Below the pieces are notes generated by a model. That model was not told where the DNA came from and ran no database searches. It saw only the letters and a list, made by a program, of their open reading frames with translations. Shown here one piece after another: positions 32,945 through 43,850 of a DNA stretch of 64,000 bases (position 1 is the stretch's first letter; each line of letters opens with the position of its first letter). A program made the position numbers and the translations under genes. Where the stretch lies: assembly GCA_032622095.1 (NCBI GenBank), contig CP136064.1, forward strand, positions 125,227,605 to 125,291,604. The letters are read 5' to 3'. This DNA is from Siphonodentalium dalli. Its lineage: Eukaryota > Mollusca > Scaphopoda > Gadilida > Siphonodentaliidae.

Positions 32945-34160
32945 AAAAACATTCTGGGCTTTATATTTTGAGAACAGTATACACTAAAACATTTGCACTG
33001 AGGTATATGGAAAACATTTACACTATCGTAACCCAGTGCGAATCTGGCCATAGTTATGACGACACGTGATTCAATTTTTCTGGTTTTATGAAAATCTACG
33101 ACATGTGCATTATACTGAAAATACTATACACTAAAGAGTTTGCAATGAGACATGTGGGAAACGTTCACAGCATTGAACCCATCCAGTTGCACAGCGACAT
33201 GTGATTTCTCGCAGCCAAAGAGATAGAACTCTATTGATGTTATAAATCAATATACGCATACGCATTACGGCTCTTGGTTTACTATTGCTTTGTCCTCGCT
33301 CCCCAGCCAACACGGTGTCACTGTTCGTGGCTTTGGTTTTAATAATGTAATCATCCACATGGGTACGACACGGGTATATTTTATCGTTCTTTTCAACAAA
33401 CATGAGTTATTTGAGATAAATACTGTTCATTCTAACTGAAGCATTAATGTTACAAAACGTGCATTCATTTTATCGAGGAACGAGTACTTACTCCGCATAT
33501 TATTAAACTAAATTCAACATATCCTCTTGAAAATAGGTTCATAATCGACCTACAATATTCACATTGGTTCATATTGAATAATTTCATTCTGAAATAAGCC
33601 CACAGTACATAGTAGTAGTGAAAAGCTTAATTCTTCAGTGTATTGATAATATTTCCATTCGAAAAATATCATCTGATTTTGTCATGTCAGTGCCTATTTT
33701 TACCGCAATAGATCACCGAAGCGGAATAACGAACGGTTCATGCTATTGGCCACTGTGCCCGTTATTCCCGATGTAGAGTGAATTGTTCTCACCGCGCCCA
33801 ACTTTTCCCCCCGCGCCCAATTCAAGCTGCATATGGGTATGATGGATAAACATGATACAATATTGCATTCGTTTACTTTAGACTTGGTATGTTAAACATG
33901 TCGACAGCTTCTTTTGCTTTGGATAATTCCAGATTATATTATCCAGAACTTCCACATGGAACATATACATTCGTATGTGTAATTCAAGAACCATTCTGTT
34001 CGAAAATTTGTTCATATTGAACTTATTTCAAAAACACATAATAAGCCCATATTGGCATTATTTTTGTTTGCGCTCTATATAAACCTAAATCGACTCACCA
34101 GACATTCGCTCTTTATAATGTTTTTTTATTGTGCACGCGCCATAACACGGGATAACGGGT
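32945..34160. other. Unannotated stretch
   Basis: No recognised gene. A pyrimidine/GC patch CGCGCCCAAC...CCGCGCCCAA lies at about 33,795-33,825. A 90-codon - strand frame (33,131-33,403) has no recognisable motif. Confidence 0.5.
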
Positions 34161-34306
34161 ATATAAGGATTAACTGTCATGTGGACTGTTTTTATGGAGA
34201 TGTAACCGTGAGGTAAGTGGTCATAACTTGTGTAATACAAGTTATACCACTTACCTCACGGTTACATCTCCATAAAAACAGTCCACATGACAGTTAATCC
34301 TTATAT
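34161..34306. repeat. Near-perfect 146-bp palindrome (hairpin)
   Basis: Left arm 34,161-34,220 and right arm 34,247-34,306 are perfect reverse complements for 60 bp. After a one-base bulge a further inner stem ATAACTTG/CAAGTTAT closes on a 7-base loop (34,231-34,237). No similar single-copy sequence elsewhere in the window. Confidence 0.95.
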
Positions 34307-37054
34307 TTATATACATTTAGCGAAAAAGCCACTTTTCTAAATGTATTTAAATCGAAATGTCTATCGTGACAAAACAAGCCCAAAATATCCCATAGCACCC
34401 TTGGCAAAAGTTAACAGGAACAATTTCTCTTTATATTGAAACCCGATGATGTATTAAGTCAATCCTGCACAAGTCCAAATGCGCCCAAAACATTACGTGT
34501 TCTTCTTTCCGAAACTGATGACGTGTCGATGTAATTATGAGGCTGCAGTTATGTGAGCTGTTGCGCGTTCACCGAGAAATAATTGCAACTAGCCACGTGC
34601 ACGGGCGCCGACCAATCGGAATGCTGGAGTTAGTGATGATCACACTTAGTATGTAAATATAAGTCACTTATTTGCACGAGGATAATTAGGTTGATTATGT
34701 AATCCACAACGTCATTGCGGCGTATCTACACTTTAAAGTATAGATATAGGACCCCATATATTATTAAATGAATCACTGTTTCTTGCACTAAATTTAATGT
34801 GTATAAAATATAGAAAAGTCCGTGGCGGCTTTTTAGTGACATGCACATCTAAGCGGTCATTACAATGTCAAATAAGGAAAACTTTTTCAAAGAGCTTTAT
34901 ACGCAAACATAAGATGTACTAACCAATAATAAGCTCCAGTTCAAGCGATATAAGAAGGGTATTGTAAAATATGTTCTTTAGTTAACCATTAGTGAGAACA
35001 TCTTGGGGTGCTCCTAACAAACAGGAGGGATCTCCACACCAACTGAACTGATGGCATGGAATAGCTTGCCAGCGGTGGTCGCGGTGCTGGAACGTTAACA
35101 TATTTCATACGGATGATTGATTCATATTTATACCAACACTGGCAGAAATATGATTATTATTTCTTACTTCAAAACTTAATGTATGACATTGAGGACATAA
35201 TGTGGTATGAAATGTTCCCTATTAAATTGATATTGGTGTAGGATTTCATTCTAAACAATGGATACCTTTCCACACTGCTGATACGAATAGGGTACTACGT
35301 CACTATAATCGGTGTTACTTCTCTTAGTTGTCGTTTATATGCCATGTCCGTAGTTGCGATTACGATTTTTAAGAGCCTAGATGTGCACGCGAGCTTTGTG
35401 TGCAATCGTTGAGCCCATTAAATGACATCTGAAATTATAAGAATATAACACAGCACAGAACCATATCACCTTATTGCGAGTGGCAATAAGTTTGAAACAC
35501 TAGTTTCTCGCAAACGGTCTCTTAGACAATTCTGCTAAGAGTAGTAATTCATTATGCGAAAGGTGTCTATTTGTGTACTTCATTTGTACACAATAAATTG
35601 TACGAGAGAGTTAAAATTAAATTAACGACAATAAAGCGAGTTTGTTCTGTTCACAACTTGTGTAATTGACCGGGATGATTAACCCAAGCCTCGTAAACTA
35701 CAGCCCTGGACTTCGGGCTTCGGTACGTCCACTACATAAGTACAAAGTTAGAGCTCATTAGCAAAATCCTGTATATTCAATGAGTAAGTGACCAAATAGT
35801 TTGCCGAATGTTATCCTCTATATATAATCACAATACAATTCATTGTCTTTGTCGTGTTTTGAAATCACTACATATTATCATGAGTGTCTGCGCCGTGGGA
35901 AGCGTTTCGTCAGGTTATGGAACTATCATTCAACATTCGACATGTTGTGCTTCCAGTTTGTGATTACAATAAAAATTCATTGTGGAGCATCTACATTTAG
36001 CGGGTTGATCTATTATGTAATCCAATACGATAATGAGGAGAATTTACACTAAAGTGTAGATCTATGACCCAAATACCGTAACGAACTATACTTAAAATCT
36101 GGAAATAATAATGTAGAAATGATAAATATAACACTCGCTCCAATCTATGCACTGTCCAGTTTTGTTGAGCAAATAGTACAAGAAAAGAAGATGCATGCAT
36201 CAGATCCCCCATGAACTATTTTACAAGATTTAATCATGTATATTTGAAAAGTATTATAAATGTACTATATATATTTATAACACAATTAGCCCCTAAATTT
36301 GGCCTCATGATTTAACAAGACACACGTTTATTACCGGCACGCGCAGTGACGCAAGAGCTTAGAGCAATTATATCATTGGCAACACCAGAACTTTAGTATT
36401 ATGTTAAAAGTCCAGTGCATTTGTGGCTTTCCCTCAAACTATTTGCAACAAAAGTTTCTCATTGGGATTAAGTACATTAGCCAATTAAAAGAAACATGCT
36501 AAAAATAAAAAAGAATCAAGAAAGGCGAAATTGATGAATTTGTGAATTATTAAAAATAAATTTGTCAAAATTTGGTAAAATACTCAATTTATGACTTTTC
36601 AACAATGTTTATAAAAATTATATTTCACAAGGCCTTCCATTTGTGTATCCATTTTGTTAAGACAATCCTGAATACAGAACAGAAAACTTTTCTCAGAAAC
36701 GTTCAGTATTTTTCGAGTTAGTTGCCTCAAAAATTTGGAGCCGCAATTTCTCAAAATTAGCTAAAATCCATTTTTTGTGGTCTTGTATTTTGAAAACTAA
36801 AGAAAAATGAAGGGATCTCTTGTTGTTTTATTAATGTCTTCTCTAGATTGTGCACAGACAAAACTGATTTCCTTATGCATCTATGATTGAGAAGACAAAA
36901 ATAAAAATATATATTCTTAAACAAATTGTGTCTTCCATTACATTGGCAGCCGAATTTTCCTGTGATCGAGAACCGGCGTGATGAAATAGGATATTTGAGG
37001 TCATACAATTCAATAAAAATAAATCCATATTCCCTTCCTTTCTCATAATGTTGT
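34307..37054. other. Unannotated AT-rich stretch
   Basis: No recognised gene. A short diverged repeat (TTATGTAATCCA then TTTACACT-AAAGT) occurs near 34,695 and 36,015. The rest is without visible structure. Confidence 0.45.
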
Positions 37055-37590
37055 TTTCCGAAGGAGGATGCTAGTCATTTCTTCTTCCACTGTCCATTGT
37101 TCACCAATCAGAGAAGAATATTTTACCACAAACTTGAAACAAATAACTTTCATATAGAAAATATTATGCATCTTCTCTGTGGAATCTCTGAAAATGACCA
37201 CAGAAGAAATATATTGCTATTTCATATTACACAGTCCTACATTAACGCAACTAAACGTTTTGGGTAACTTCGATCATAAATTTTTCTGTTATGTCAACCT
37301 GTCATTGAAAACAATTAAAAATTTAAATGCCCGCCTTTTTAGACACAACTTATGACAACGTGAGAGTAAAACTGCATGGACACAATAAAACTCCACTCAT
37401 AGCACACTCTGTACAAATATTCACATCTGTTTCCCTGCTTAAATATTCACAATTTCATCCTGCCATCTTGTTTAAATGTTATGTTATACCTTTTGTGCGG
37501 GAGAAGGGCGTCACTAAGTTGACAAAACTTGTGTCCCAATCCCCATGTATATAATTGATATACAATAATATATGTTTAAATCATAAATCA
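37055..37590 (+). pseudogene. LINE ORF2 C-terminus and 3' tail
   Basis: The frame from about 37,060 reads 'EDASHFFFHCPLFTNQRRIF', 'IENIMHLLCGISENDHRRNI' and 'FHITQSYINATKRF', ending at a TAA near 37,267. The H-FF-CPLY-R then LL-G then yI-TKRF order is the C-terminal end of many LINE ORF2 proteins. About 300 bp later comes the GGGCGTCACTAAGTT and ACTTGTGTCCCAATCC block, which also occurs at 23,831-23,923 and 62,665-62,760, then an AT-rich end. The 5' part of the element is missing. Confidence 0.78.
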
Positions 37591-37599
37591 GTAAAGAGA

Positions 37600-37935
37600 C
37601 CAGCCATGAGAACATACACATGAACTGTTCAAATAGACCAAACAGTGTTCCATGCAATATAAGTACCCGGGCCACACCAACCCAATCTGACATGTCCATG
37701 TGACCTGCCTTGGAACATACACATGACTTTATAAAATAGACCCGAATGTGTCCCATACAATACGTACGTACACCCAACCCCATGTCGCCACGTCCCTACG
37801 TGTGACCAGTTTGAGAGCATGCGCATGTAATTTTAAAATAGACCCGACAGTGTCCCAAATAATATGAGAATGCATGCACCTCAACTCTCTGTCGCCGCGT
37901 CCCTGTTACCAGTCTTGATAACGTACACATGATAT
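37600..37935. repeat. About 103-bp satellite array, left part
   Basis: Four units, each with a GAGAACATACACATG-like start, an AAATAGACCCGACAGTGTCCC block and an ACCCAACCCCATGTCGCC/GCGTCCCTAC block. Starts at about 37,606, 37,711, 37,812 and 37,917. The fourth is cut by an insertion. Confidence 0.8.
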
Positions 37936-38425
37936 TATTAGTTATCTTCGGCAACATCGGCGGTACATGGAGATTTAATACCTGGATGTCGATTTTGAAC
38001 CCCGAGGCGGAGCCGAGGGGTTCAAAAAGAGACATCCATGTATTAAATCTCCATGTACCCCACGATGTTGCCGAAGATAACGATTTTGTCCCCACAAAAT
38101 AACCATGTCTCCTTAATTTAAGTGTGTTTTTCATAGGTTTTCCGATTAATTCACACCAATAAGAATAATTCAGTAGGTGACATATAAGGATCCGGCGTCA
38201 GGTGACGTCAAATTCGGCGTGCGAGAGCAACGTCACGATTGGTAGAAACTGCCAGTTCAAGGGTCATTCATATACCTCCGATGTTTCACGTGCTCATATA
38301 CCCCCGATGTTTGGCGCACGTTCTCTTATACCCCGCTGTCATGGGTGACGGGGGGACATGGTGATTTAAACGTGGCGTTGTAGCCAATCAGATTGCTAGT
38401 TACAACCGGATGTGGGGACAAGTCC
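37936..38425. mobile_element. Foldback insertion splitting the satellite
   Basis: About 490 bp of different sequence interrupts a satellite unit. It begins with a 141-bp hairpin (37,941-38,081) followed by TTGTCCCCAC (about 38,086), and ends with the inverse GTGGGGACAA (about 38,411). It contains ATACCCCCGATGTTT-type short repeats. Noncoding; probably one or two nested foldback elements. Confidence 0.65.
37941..38081. repeat. 141-bp imperfect palindrome
   Basis: Arms GTTATCTTCGGCAACATCG and the mirror CGATGTTGCCGAAGATAAC bound a stem of about 60 bp with a few mismatches. The centre is GAGGCGGAGCCGAG. Confidence 0.9.
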
Positions 38426-38645
38426 ATATAGTCCGATATTGTGCCATGCAATATGTACGTACATCCAAAACCCTCTGTCGCCGCGTCCCTACACGTGATC
38501 AGTCTTGAGAACATGCACATATAGTGTTCATCGCGTCCCTACACGTAACCAGTCGTGAATACATGCACGTTACGTGTTCAAACAGACACGACAGTGTCCC
38601 CGTGCATTATAAGTGTGTACACCCAACCCCATATATATCGTCATG
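38426..38645. repeat. About 103-bp satellite array, right part
   Basis: The array resumes with TGCCATGCAATATGTACGTA, GTCGCCGCGTCCCTACACG, GAGAACATGCACAT and another unit with GACACGACAGTGTCCC. These are the same blocks as 37,600-37,935. Confidence 0.75.
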
Positions 38646-41400
38646 CCCCTACAAGGCTGAGTGTACATTAAAATTAACTTGCGCACAAAGAGTGGCATGC
38701 ATAGGTTTTCATGAGACACAAGCACTATGCTGCATGCCCACTAAAATCATCACACTTAGACGCCACACGGGCGGTTCGGGTTGTTCGCTTCATTGGCGGC
38801 GAACATATCATCGGGGATGATGACATATCGAGGGTTAATTTCCAGGATATGTTGGGCAATATTCCTTATTACTTCGCGAATCTATAGTCGACGTTAGTTT
38901 CGCTATATATACCGACATGTGTGGAGTTCTTCGTGGTACGATTGTGACAATATTGAAATTGTGAAAAGTAAGGGATTAATATACTTACGCGGTACATTGG
39001 GATGGGTTCACATGAAAACCCACCCACGCACGGATGGGGGATCCGTGCGTGGGTGGGTTTTCATGTGAACCCATCCCAATGTTTTGGATTTTCGCCATTT
39101 CGAGTGCTAATTGCCTGGCATGGCTTTGGTGGGGGATTCCCACTTCTATGCGAATATAATCGATGGTAGTTCCGCTACATATATGTGTGGAGTTATTAGT
39201 GGTACGATGGCGACATGGGCGTCTGGACAGTCTGCCATGTAATGTTAATTTTGTATGCAGATACCATATTGAACTTCTGGAAGCATGGGTTAATAAAGCC
39301 ACTCTTCTGCGTGGCCGCGGCCCCATGTAGACACTGCGTATAGGGGTTTCATGAAATCCCGCACTGTTCTGATCTCTAAAATACCGCCTAAAAACCATGC
39401 GTGGGTCCGGGCTGATTAAGATCCTAGCAGCTTCGGGCCGTTTTTAGTCACGACACACTGTCAATATTTGGGCTGGTATTCTGCGATTCGGGGCTGGATT
39501 AATTCCATATGATAACAAAGAACAGTAATATTAATTACGGGCTAACATTTACTCCATGATGTCCATACGAAATTTCTTGACACAGGGTAAACGCAGTTTC
39601 GCGTATTAAATATCCCCTATATCGGGGGAAATAATAGTATCCTTGCAAATTAGTTTGCGAACACATATAAACATACAGCTGTATGACATACATGCAGGGA
39701 CGTGGCGACAGGGGGTTGGGGTATCTCACTCCAACTTTGGTCAAAATTTTCAACAGTAGTTGAGACTGTAGTTGGAAATTTCACACCAACAATAGGTTGA
39801 TATTGTTCTCGTAGGTTGATTTTCCAGTGGGGAGTTTGTTATTTTATACCATCAGTGATATATTTTCCTGCCTTTGGTCAAAATCTTTAACTAAAATCAG
39901 TTGGAAATGTTCCAACCTTAGGGTGTGTCACGTCGTATATTTACAAAACTTGGTGTCTAGATGCTAGGACTTTGCAGGTTTCAGGTTCAGATTTCATGTT
40001 GTTCTCCCACTGTGCTGAGGGTCCTGGTTCCTCCAGTCAAAAAATGCTAATCAATTAAAAAATCTACTCCTGAATTTGCCCGGAGTTAGACTTGCCACCT
40101 CACTGTATACTTGTATATAATTTCCACGCATAACATTCCACGACCATGTACTCAACATCCTGTTGGCAAGTCATCCAAGTCAAAGTCTCGTTATCCATGT
40201 AGTTAAGGTATATTTTATATATACAGCAACTATTCGTTGCATATTTCGCCTTTCAGCTAGATATTTGAGTTTTTTTTAGGAAATAGCTAATAAATTACTG
40301 TATCTATTAGTCAAGTTGCAAATATAATATTCATGTATAGTTGATGTATAAGCATTGTCTTTATTTAAGAACCAATTTGCGTCCGGTACGTGACAAAGTG
40401 CACAGTTTAATTAATACACATGTTGAATTTGAGGCTTGGCGACTTCATTTTTCGTTTTAAATGTCGTGCATTTGTCAGATGAACAAATATGACAAGCTGA
40501 ACGAAAGCGATTTGTGCACGTCTGTGTAATTTTATCGGGAGTGTCAGGATCTGCACAAAGGGTTTCCAGTATTTTAGCGTGTAGGTGATATCTGATTTCC
40601 ATCAGAAGTCGGTTTATTCAGGTATAGTGTCAGCTTGTCATGGGGCGCATATATCAAAGTAAATTCAAATTGGTTAGTTATTATCACCTATAAATCTGCA
40701 TGTATTATACGAGCATGGAATGTTAGTTCATACCTGTGCATACGATAATTTAAAGCAGTATCATTTAGCAATATGGCTTTGTTGACTAAGACCGCCGAGA
40801 GCGCCTATCACGGGACTATCCTAATTTATGTTTATTTGTATCTTTATTTTTATTACACGAGGAACTGAACAAGTATATGTAGTGCTCTTAAATGTTCCAC
40901 GTTGAAGAAAACCCGCAACTCGATTTATTTTAAATCGACGACCTGATTCGGTCTTTCCGTATATATGAATATATAACATATTTATCGACCTATTTTAAGT
41001 ACACGTTCGCGACAAATTACTTCTCGAAAATATTGATTTTGTCTAGATCTTAAGACCTCTGAGCGGACATGGACGATGACGACCCAATTTCTTCGGTAGA
41101 TTTCGGTAGTTTTCGATACGATAGCTCGACCTCGCTTCGTTCAATATCGCCGATTTAGTTCAATTGAAGGGAACTGTTATTGCCAATATACACATATATC
41201 AATAGGATATCTTGGCTGAAATGATCGATTTCTAGAATTTATTAGTGTTTTGATAGTTGGTGTGGTTTTAGCCAACATCGATCTTCTGAAGCTTGTCACT
41301 GGTATAGTTAGTATATCCTAACACTGTTTCTTCAATCAAAGCGCAACATTTCAACCACAGAATCTGCATGGAAAGTTTTAGCATTCTATTTACTTTATTT
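38646..41400. other. Mostly unannotated stretch
   Basis: Besides the palindrome at 38,994 there is a diverged repeat near 38,860-38,960 and 39,105-39,220 (shared TGTGTGGAGTT and GTGGTACGAT). No recognised gene. Confidence 0.45.
38994..39082. repeat. 89-bp perfect palindrome (42-bp arms)
   Basis: 38,994-39,035 and 39,041-39,082 are exact reverse complements with a GGGGG loop. The arms are GC-rich (CACCCACGCACGGAT). Confidence 0.95.
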
Positions 41401-41725
41401 GTATTTTTCTTGCGATAATTGACATATCTGCTTAAATTTAATAGACACCAAACACCATCAGTTAAAAATTCAGTCATACAAGGTAGAGTCCAGAACTCTG
41501 TATCCAATTACTGGTTATGTTACAACTTTAATGCTGTATTTCTATTTATTGTTTTAATGCGGTCCTACGTCAATAATGTGTACATTGAGCTACTACGTCA
41601 AAAAAGGAATGTTCAGTATATGTGCCAGGATGCTTTAATCACTATCGCAACCATATGGGCACCTCTTCTTTCGAACGCATTTTGAAATTAAGAAATAGCA
41701 ACGGTTATATGTATTTTTGTCTTGG

Positions 41726-42297
41726 CCCCGGCAGGGTCCGCGCTGGACCTATATTTACATTTGCCAACTAATTTGCCAAATGAAAATATTTTTTGCCAAA
41801 TGATTTTTAGCAATTGCCAAATGCTATCCCTGATAGTATCATTTTCTGCAACATTAAGTTTTATGTTTCGACAATCGCGGTTTGAACGACTTTTGATATC
41901 GGTAGAAAAGTTAATAAATAATTATACTCGCATCTCTATTGTGGTTTGCATACAAAAATAAGCCAATCACCGAACAATACAATTGCAGGAGGGTTTCTCC
42001 ATCAGAAGGGCACATCACAGGAGGACTATTAATCCCTCCAACCATCAGTACTAAATCTAGGATATTAACTTCATCTTAATAGAGGTGTTAACCGTCCCTA
42101 AACCTTACACAACACCACTAATATAACTATGTTGTAAGAGTTTCCTGGAATTAATGCATTGATTGACCAATATTTTTCAAATTGCTTGAGCAATTAAAAA
42201 GTGACTTGCCAAAACTTTTGCCAAATGAAAATATTTTTTGCCAAATGTGAATTATTTTTGCCATTGGCAAATTTCGCAAGTGGCAGCGCGAACCCTA
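41726..42297. mobile_element. hAT-like MITE
   Basis: Noncoding 0.57-kb element with inverted ends CAGGGTCCGCGCTG (41,732-41,745) and CAGCGCGAACCCTA (42,284-42,297). GTCTTGG flanks both sides (41,719-41,725 and 42,298-42,304). The related unit near 41,405 gives an approximate empty site. Inside are many TTGCCAAATG repeats. CAGGG ends and a 7-8 bp duplication fit hAT; a few extra bases at the left end are unexplained. Confidence 0.72.
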
Positions 42298-42845
42298 GTC
42301 TTGGGATAATTGCCATATCTGCTTATATTTAATAGACACCACCACCATCAGAACAATGTAACCAATTACTGATTATGTATGTCACACATGTAAGGCTGAA
42401 ATTTGTTTTGTTTACACTGCATTTATAATTACTACATCAATTATTTGAACACTGTGCTACTGCATCAGTAAAGGACCTTTCTGTCTAAATCCCAGGAACT
42501 GTTGATCAACATTTCAACCATGTGGGCGCACCTCCCGGAATACTGACCTGCATCAATGTGACACGTTGGTATGAAATATATACGCAAAACTCCATGTGTG
42601 TGTTCCTGCTGTCAGTTTATCGGATGAGTGCAATAACGTAAGGATAATACGATCCGTGATGACAAGAGTGTCATAAACTATCCGCCAGTAACTCACATGT
42701 GTTGTTGTGTTTATCACACGCGCAACAGACATCTTTAAATCATCCTTATGTATCTACATCTATGCAAGATGGGTGTTGACTAAGACGATTCCGGCAATGG
42801 AGTTGCGAAATTTCTCACAAATTTAACCAAAACATTGGACATTTT

Positions 42846-43512
42846 AAAGGGGTACTGCAGCCTTTTCTCCCAAATATCCGCACATTATCTGCTTATAATA
42901 GAACTTGTTTTAGGTAGATACTCTGCTTAGAATCGCCTCGTTTTGTGTCGATAATGTCCTGAAAATTAGAACGTTTTAGTCACATTATATATCGACTCGT
43001 AATGAGGCGAATCTAGCCAGTTTATGTCCGGACAATGACATAAATACGCCATACCACGACTTCAGGGGTACGCTCTTTAACATGTATATATCTGCTTTTT
43101 TCAGAATCAAATAACATGATGTACAATTTCACATTATAGGTCGATTATGTGCGTATTTTCGCGAGGATATGTTGGGTACTGTAAACAAATCCGGCAATTT
43201 ATGGGACCATCTTCTTTTATACCCAACAGAATAAATTAATGAATTTGAGTCATGGATTAGTGCAAAACTACACTCAGGTGCTCAATGGACGATAAAACAA
43301 CAGTAATTACAATTAAAATGAATTCATGACTCGAGTCATAATTTATTTTCATTATAATTGCCATGTGGTTTGGATCACACATTGAGCACATGAGTGTTTT
43401 GCACTAATCCTGAAATCCATGACTCAAATTCGTTCACTTGTTGCATATATTCTGTTAATAATAAAATGAGATGGTCCCATAAATTGACGGATTGAATGTG
43501 CAGTACCCCTTT
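42846..43512. mobile_element. Foldback/TIR element AAAGGGGTACTGCA
   Basis: 667 bp bounded by AAAGGGGTACTGCA (42,846-42,859) and its mirror TGCAGTACCCCTTT (43,499-43,512). The right half contains a second inverted pair, 43,185-43,290 against 43,370-43,495, so it can fold into a long stem. The left half recurs in decayed form at 59,398-59,735 (shared ATTATCTGCTTAT, CTTGTTTTAGGTAG, TTAGGTCGATTATGTGCGTA). No coding frame. Confidence 0.8.
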
Positions 43513-43850
43513 GATCATTTCAGTCATATAGTTTGTATTTGTCGAGGGATAATTTCTATTTATTAAATTTAATAGACACCATGCACCAAAAAAGTCATAA
43601 CATGTAATATCGAGAAGGTCAAAACTGCACCAAATTACTGGTTATGTCACAACCATATGGCTGGTTTTTTTTTAACGTTTTTATGCTGCGTTGTGTCAGT
43701 CTTAATTGAACAAATAAACATTCTCGGCTTGGTGGAACATACATCGCCTTATTGCATATGACGCACATCGCCTTATTGCATATGATGACACAAGCATACG
43801 CGTGCAATTGTTGGATTGCTGACATCTATTATACCAATATATTCAAAGTA

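Larger units (their letters stand above)
41400..43850. repeat. Three diverged copies of an unknown unit
   Basis: TTTAATAGACACCA, ACCATCAG and CCAATTACTG-TTATGT recur in order near 41,440-41,520, 42,327-42,380 and 43,567-43,650, each after a G-GATAATT block. The first two also share an AACCAT-TGGGC-CCTC block about 200 bp on. This is an old tandem duplication later split by the two DNA elements listed next. Confidence 0.7.

Noticed and set aside
41726-42297. Coding capacity within the hAT-like element (79-codon frame)
   Set aside because: No transposase motif; the frame spans simple TTGCCAAATG repeats.
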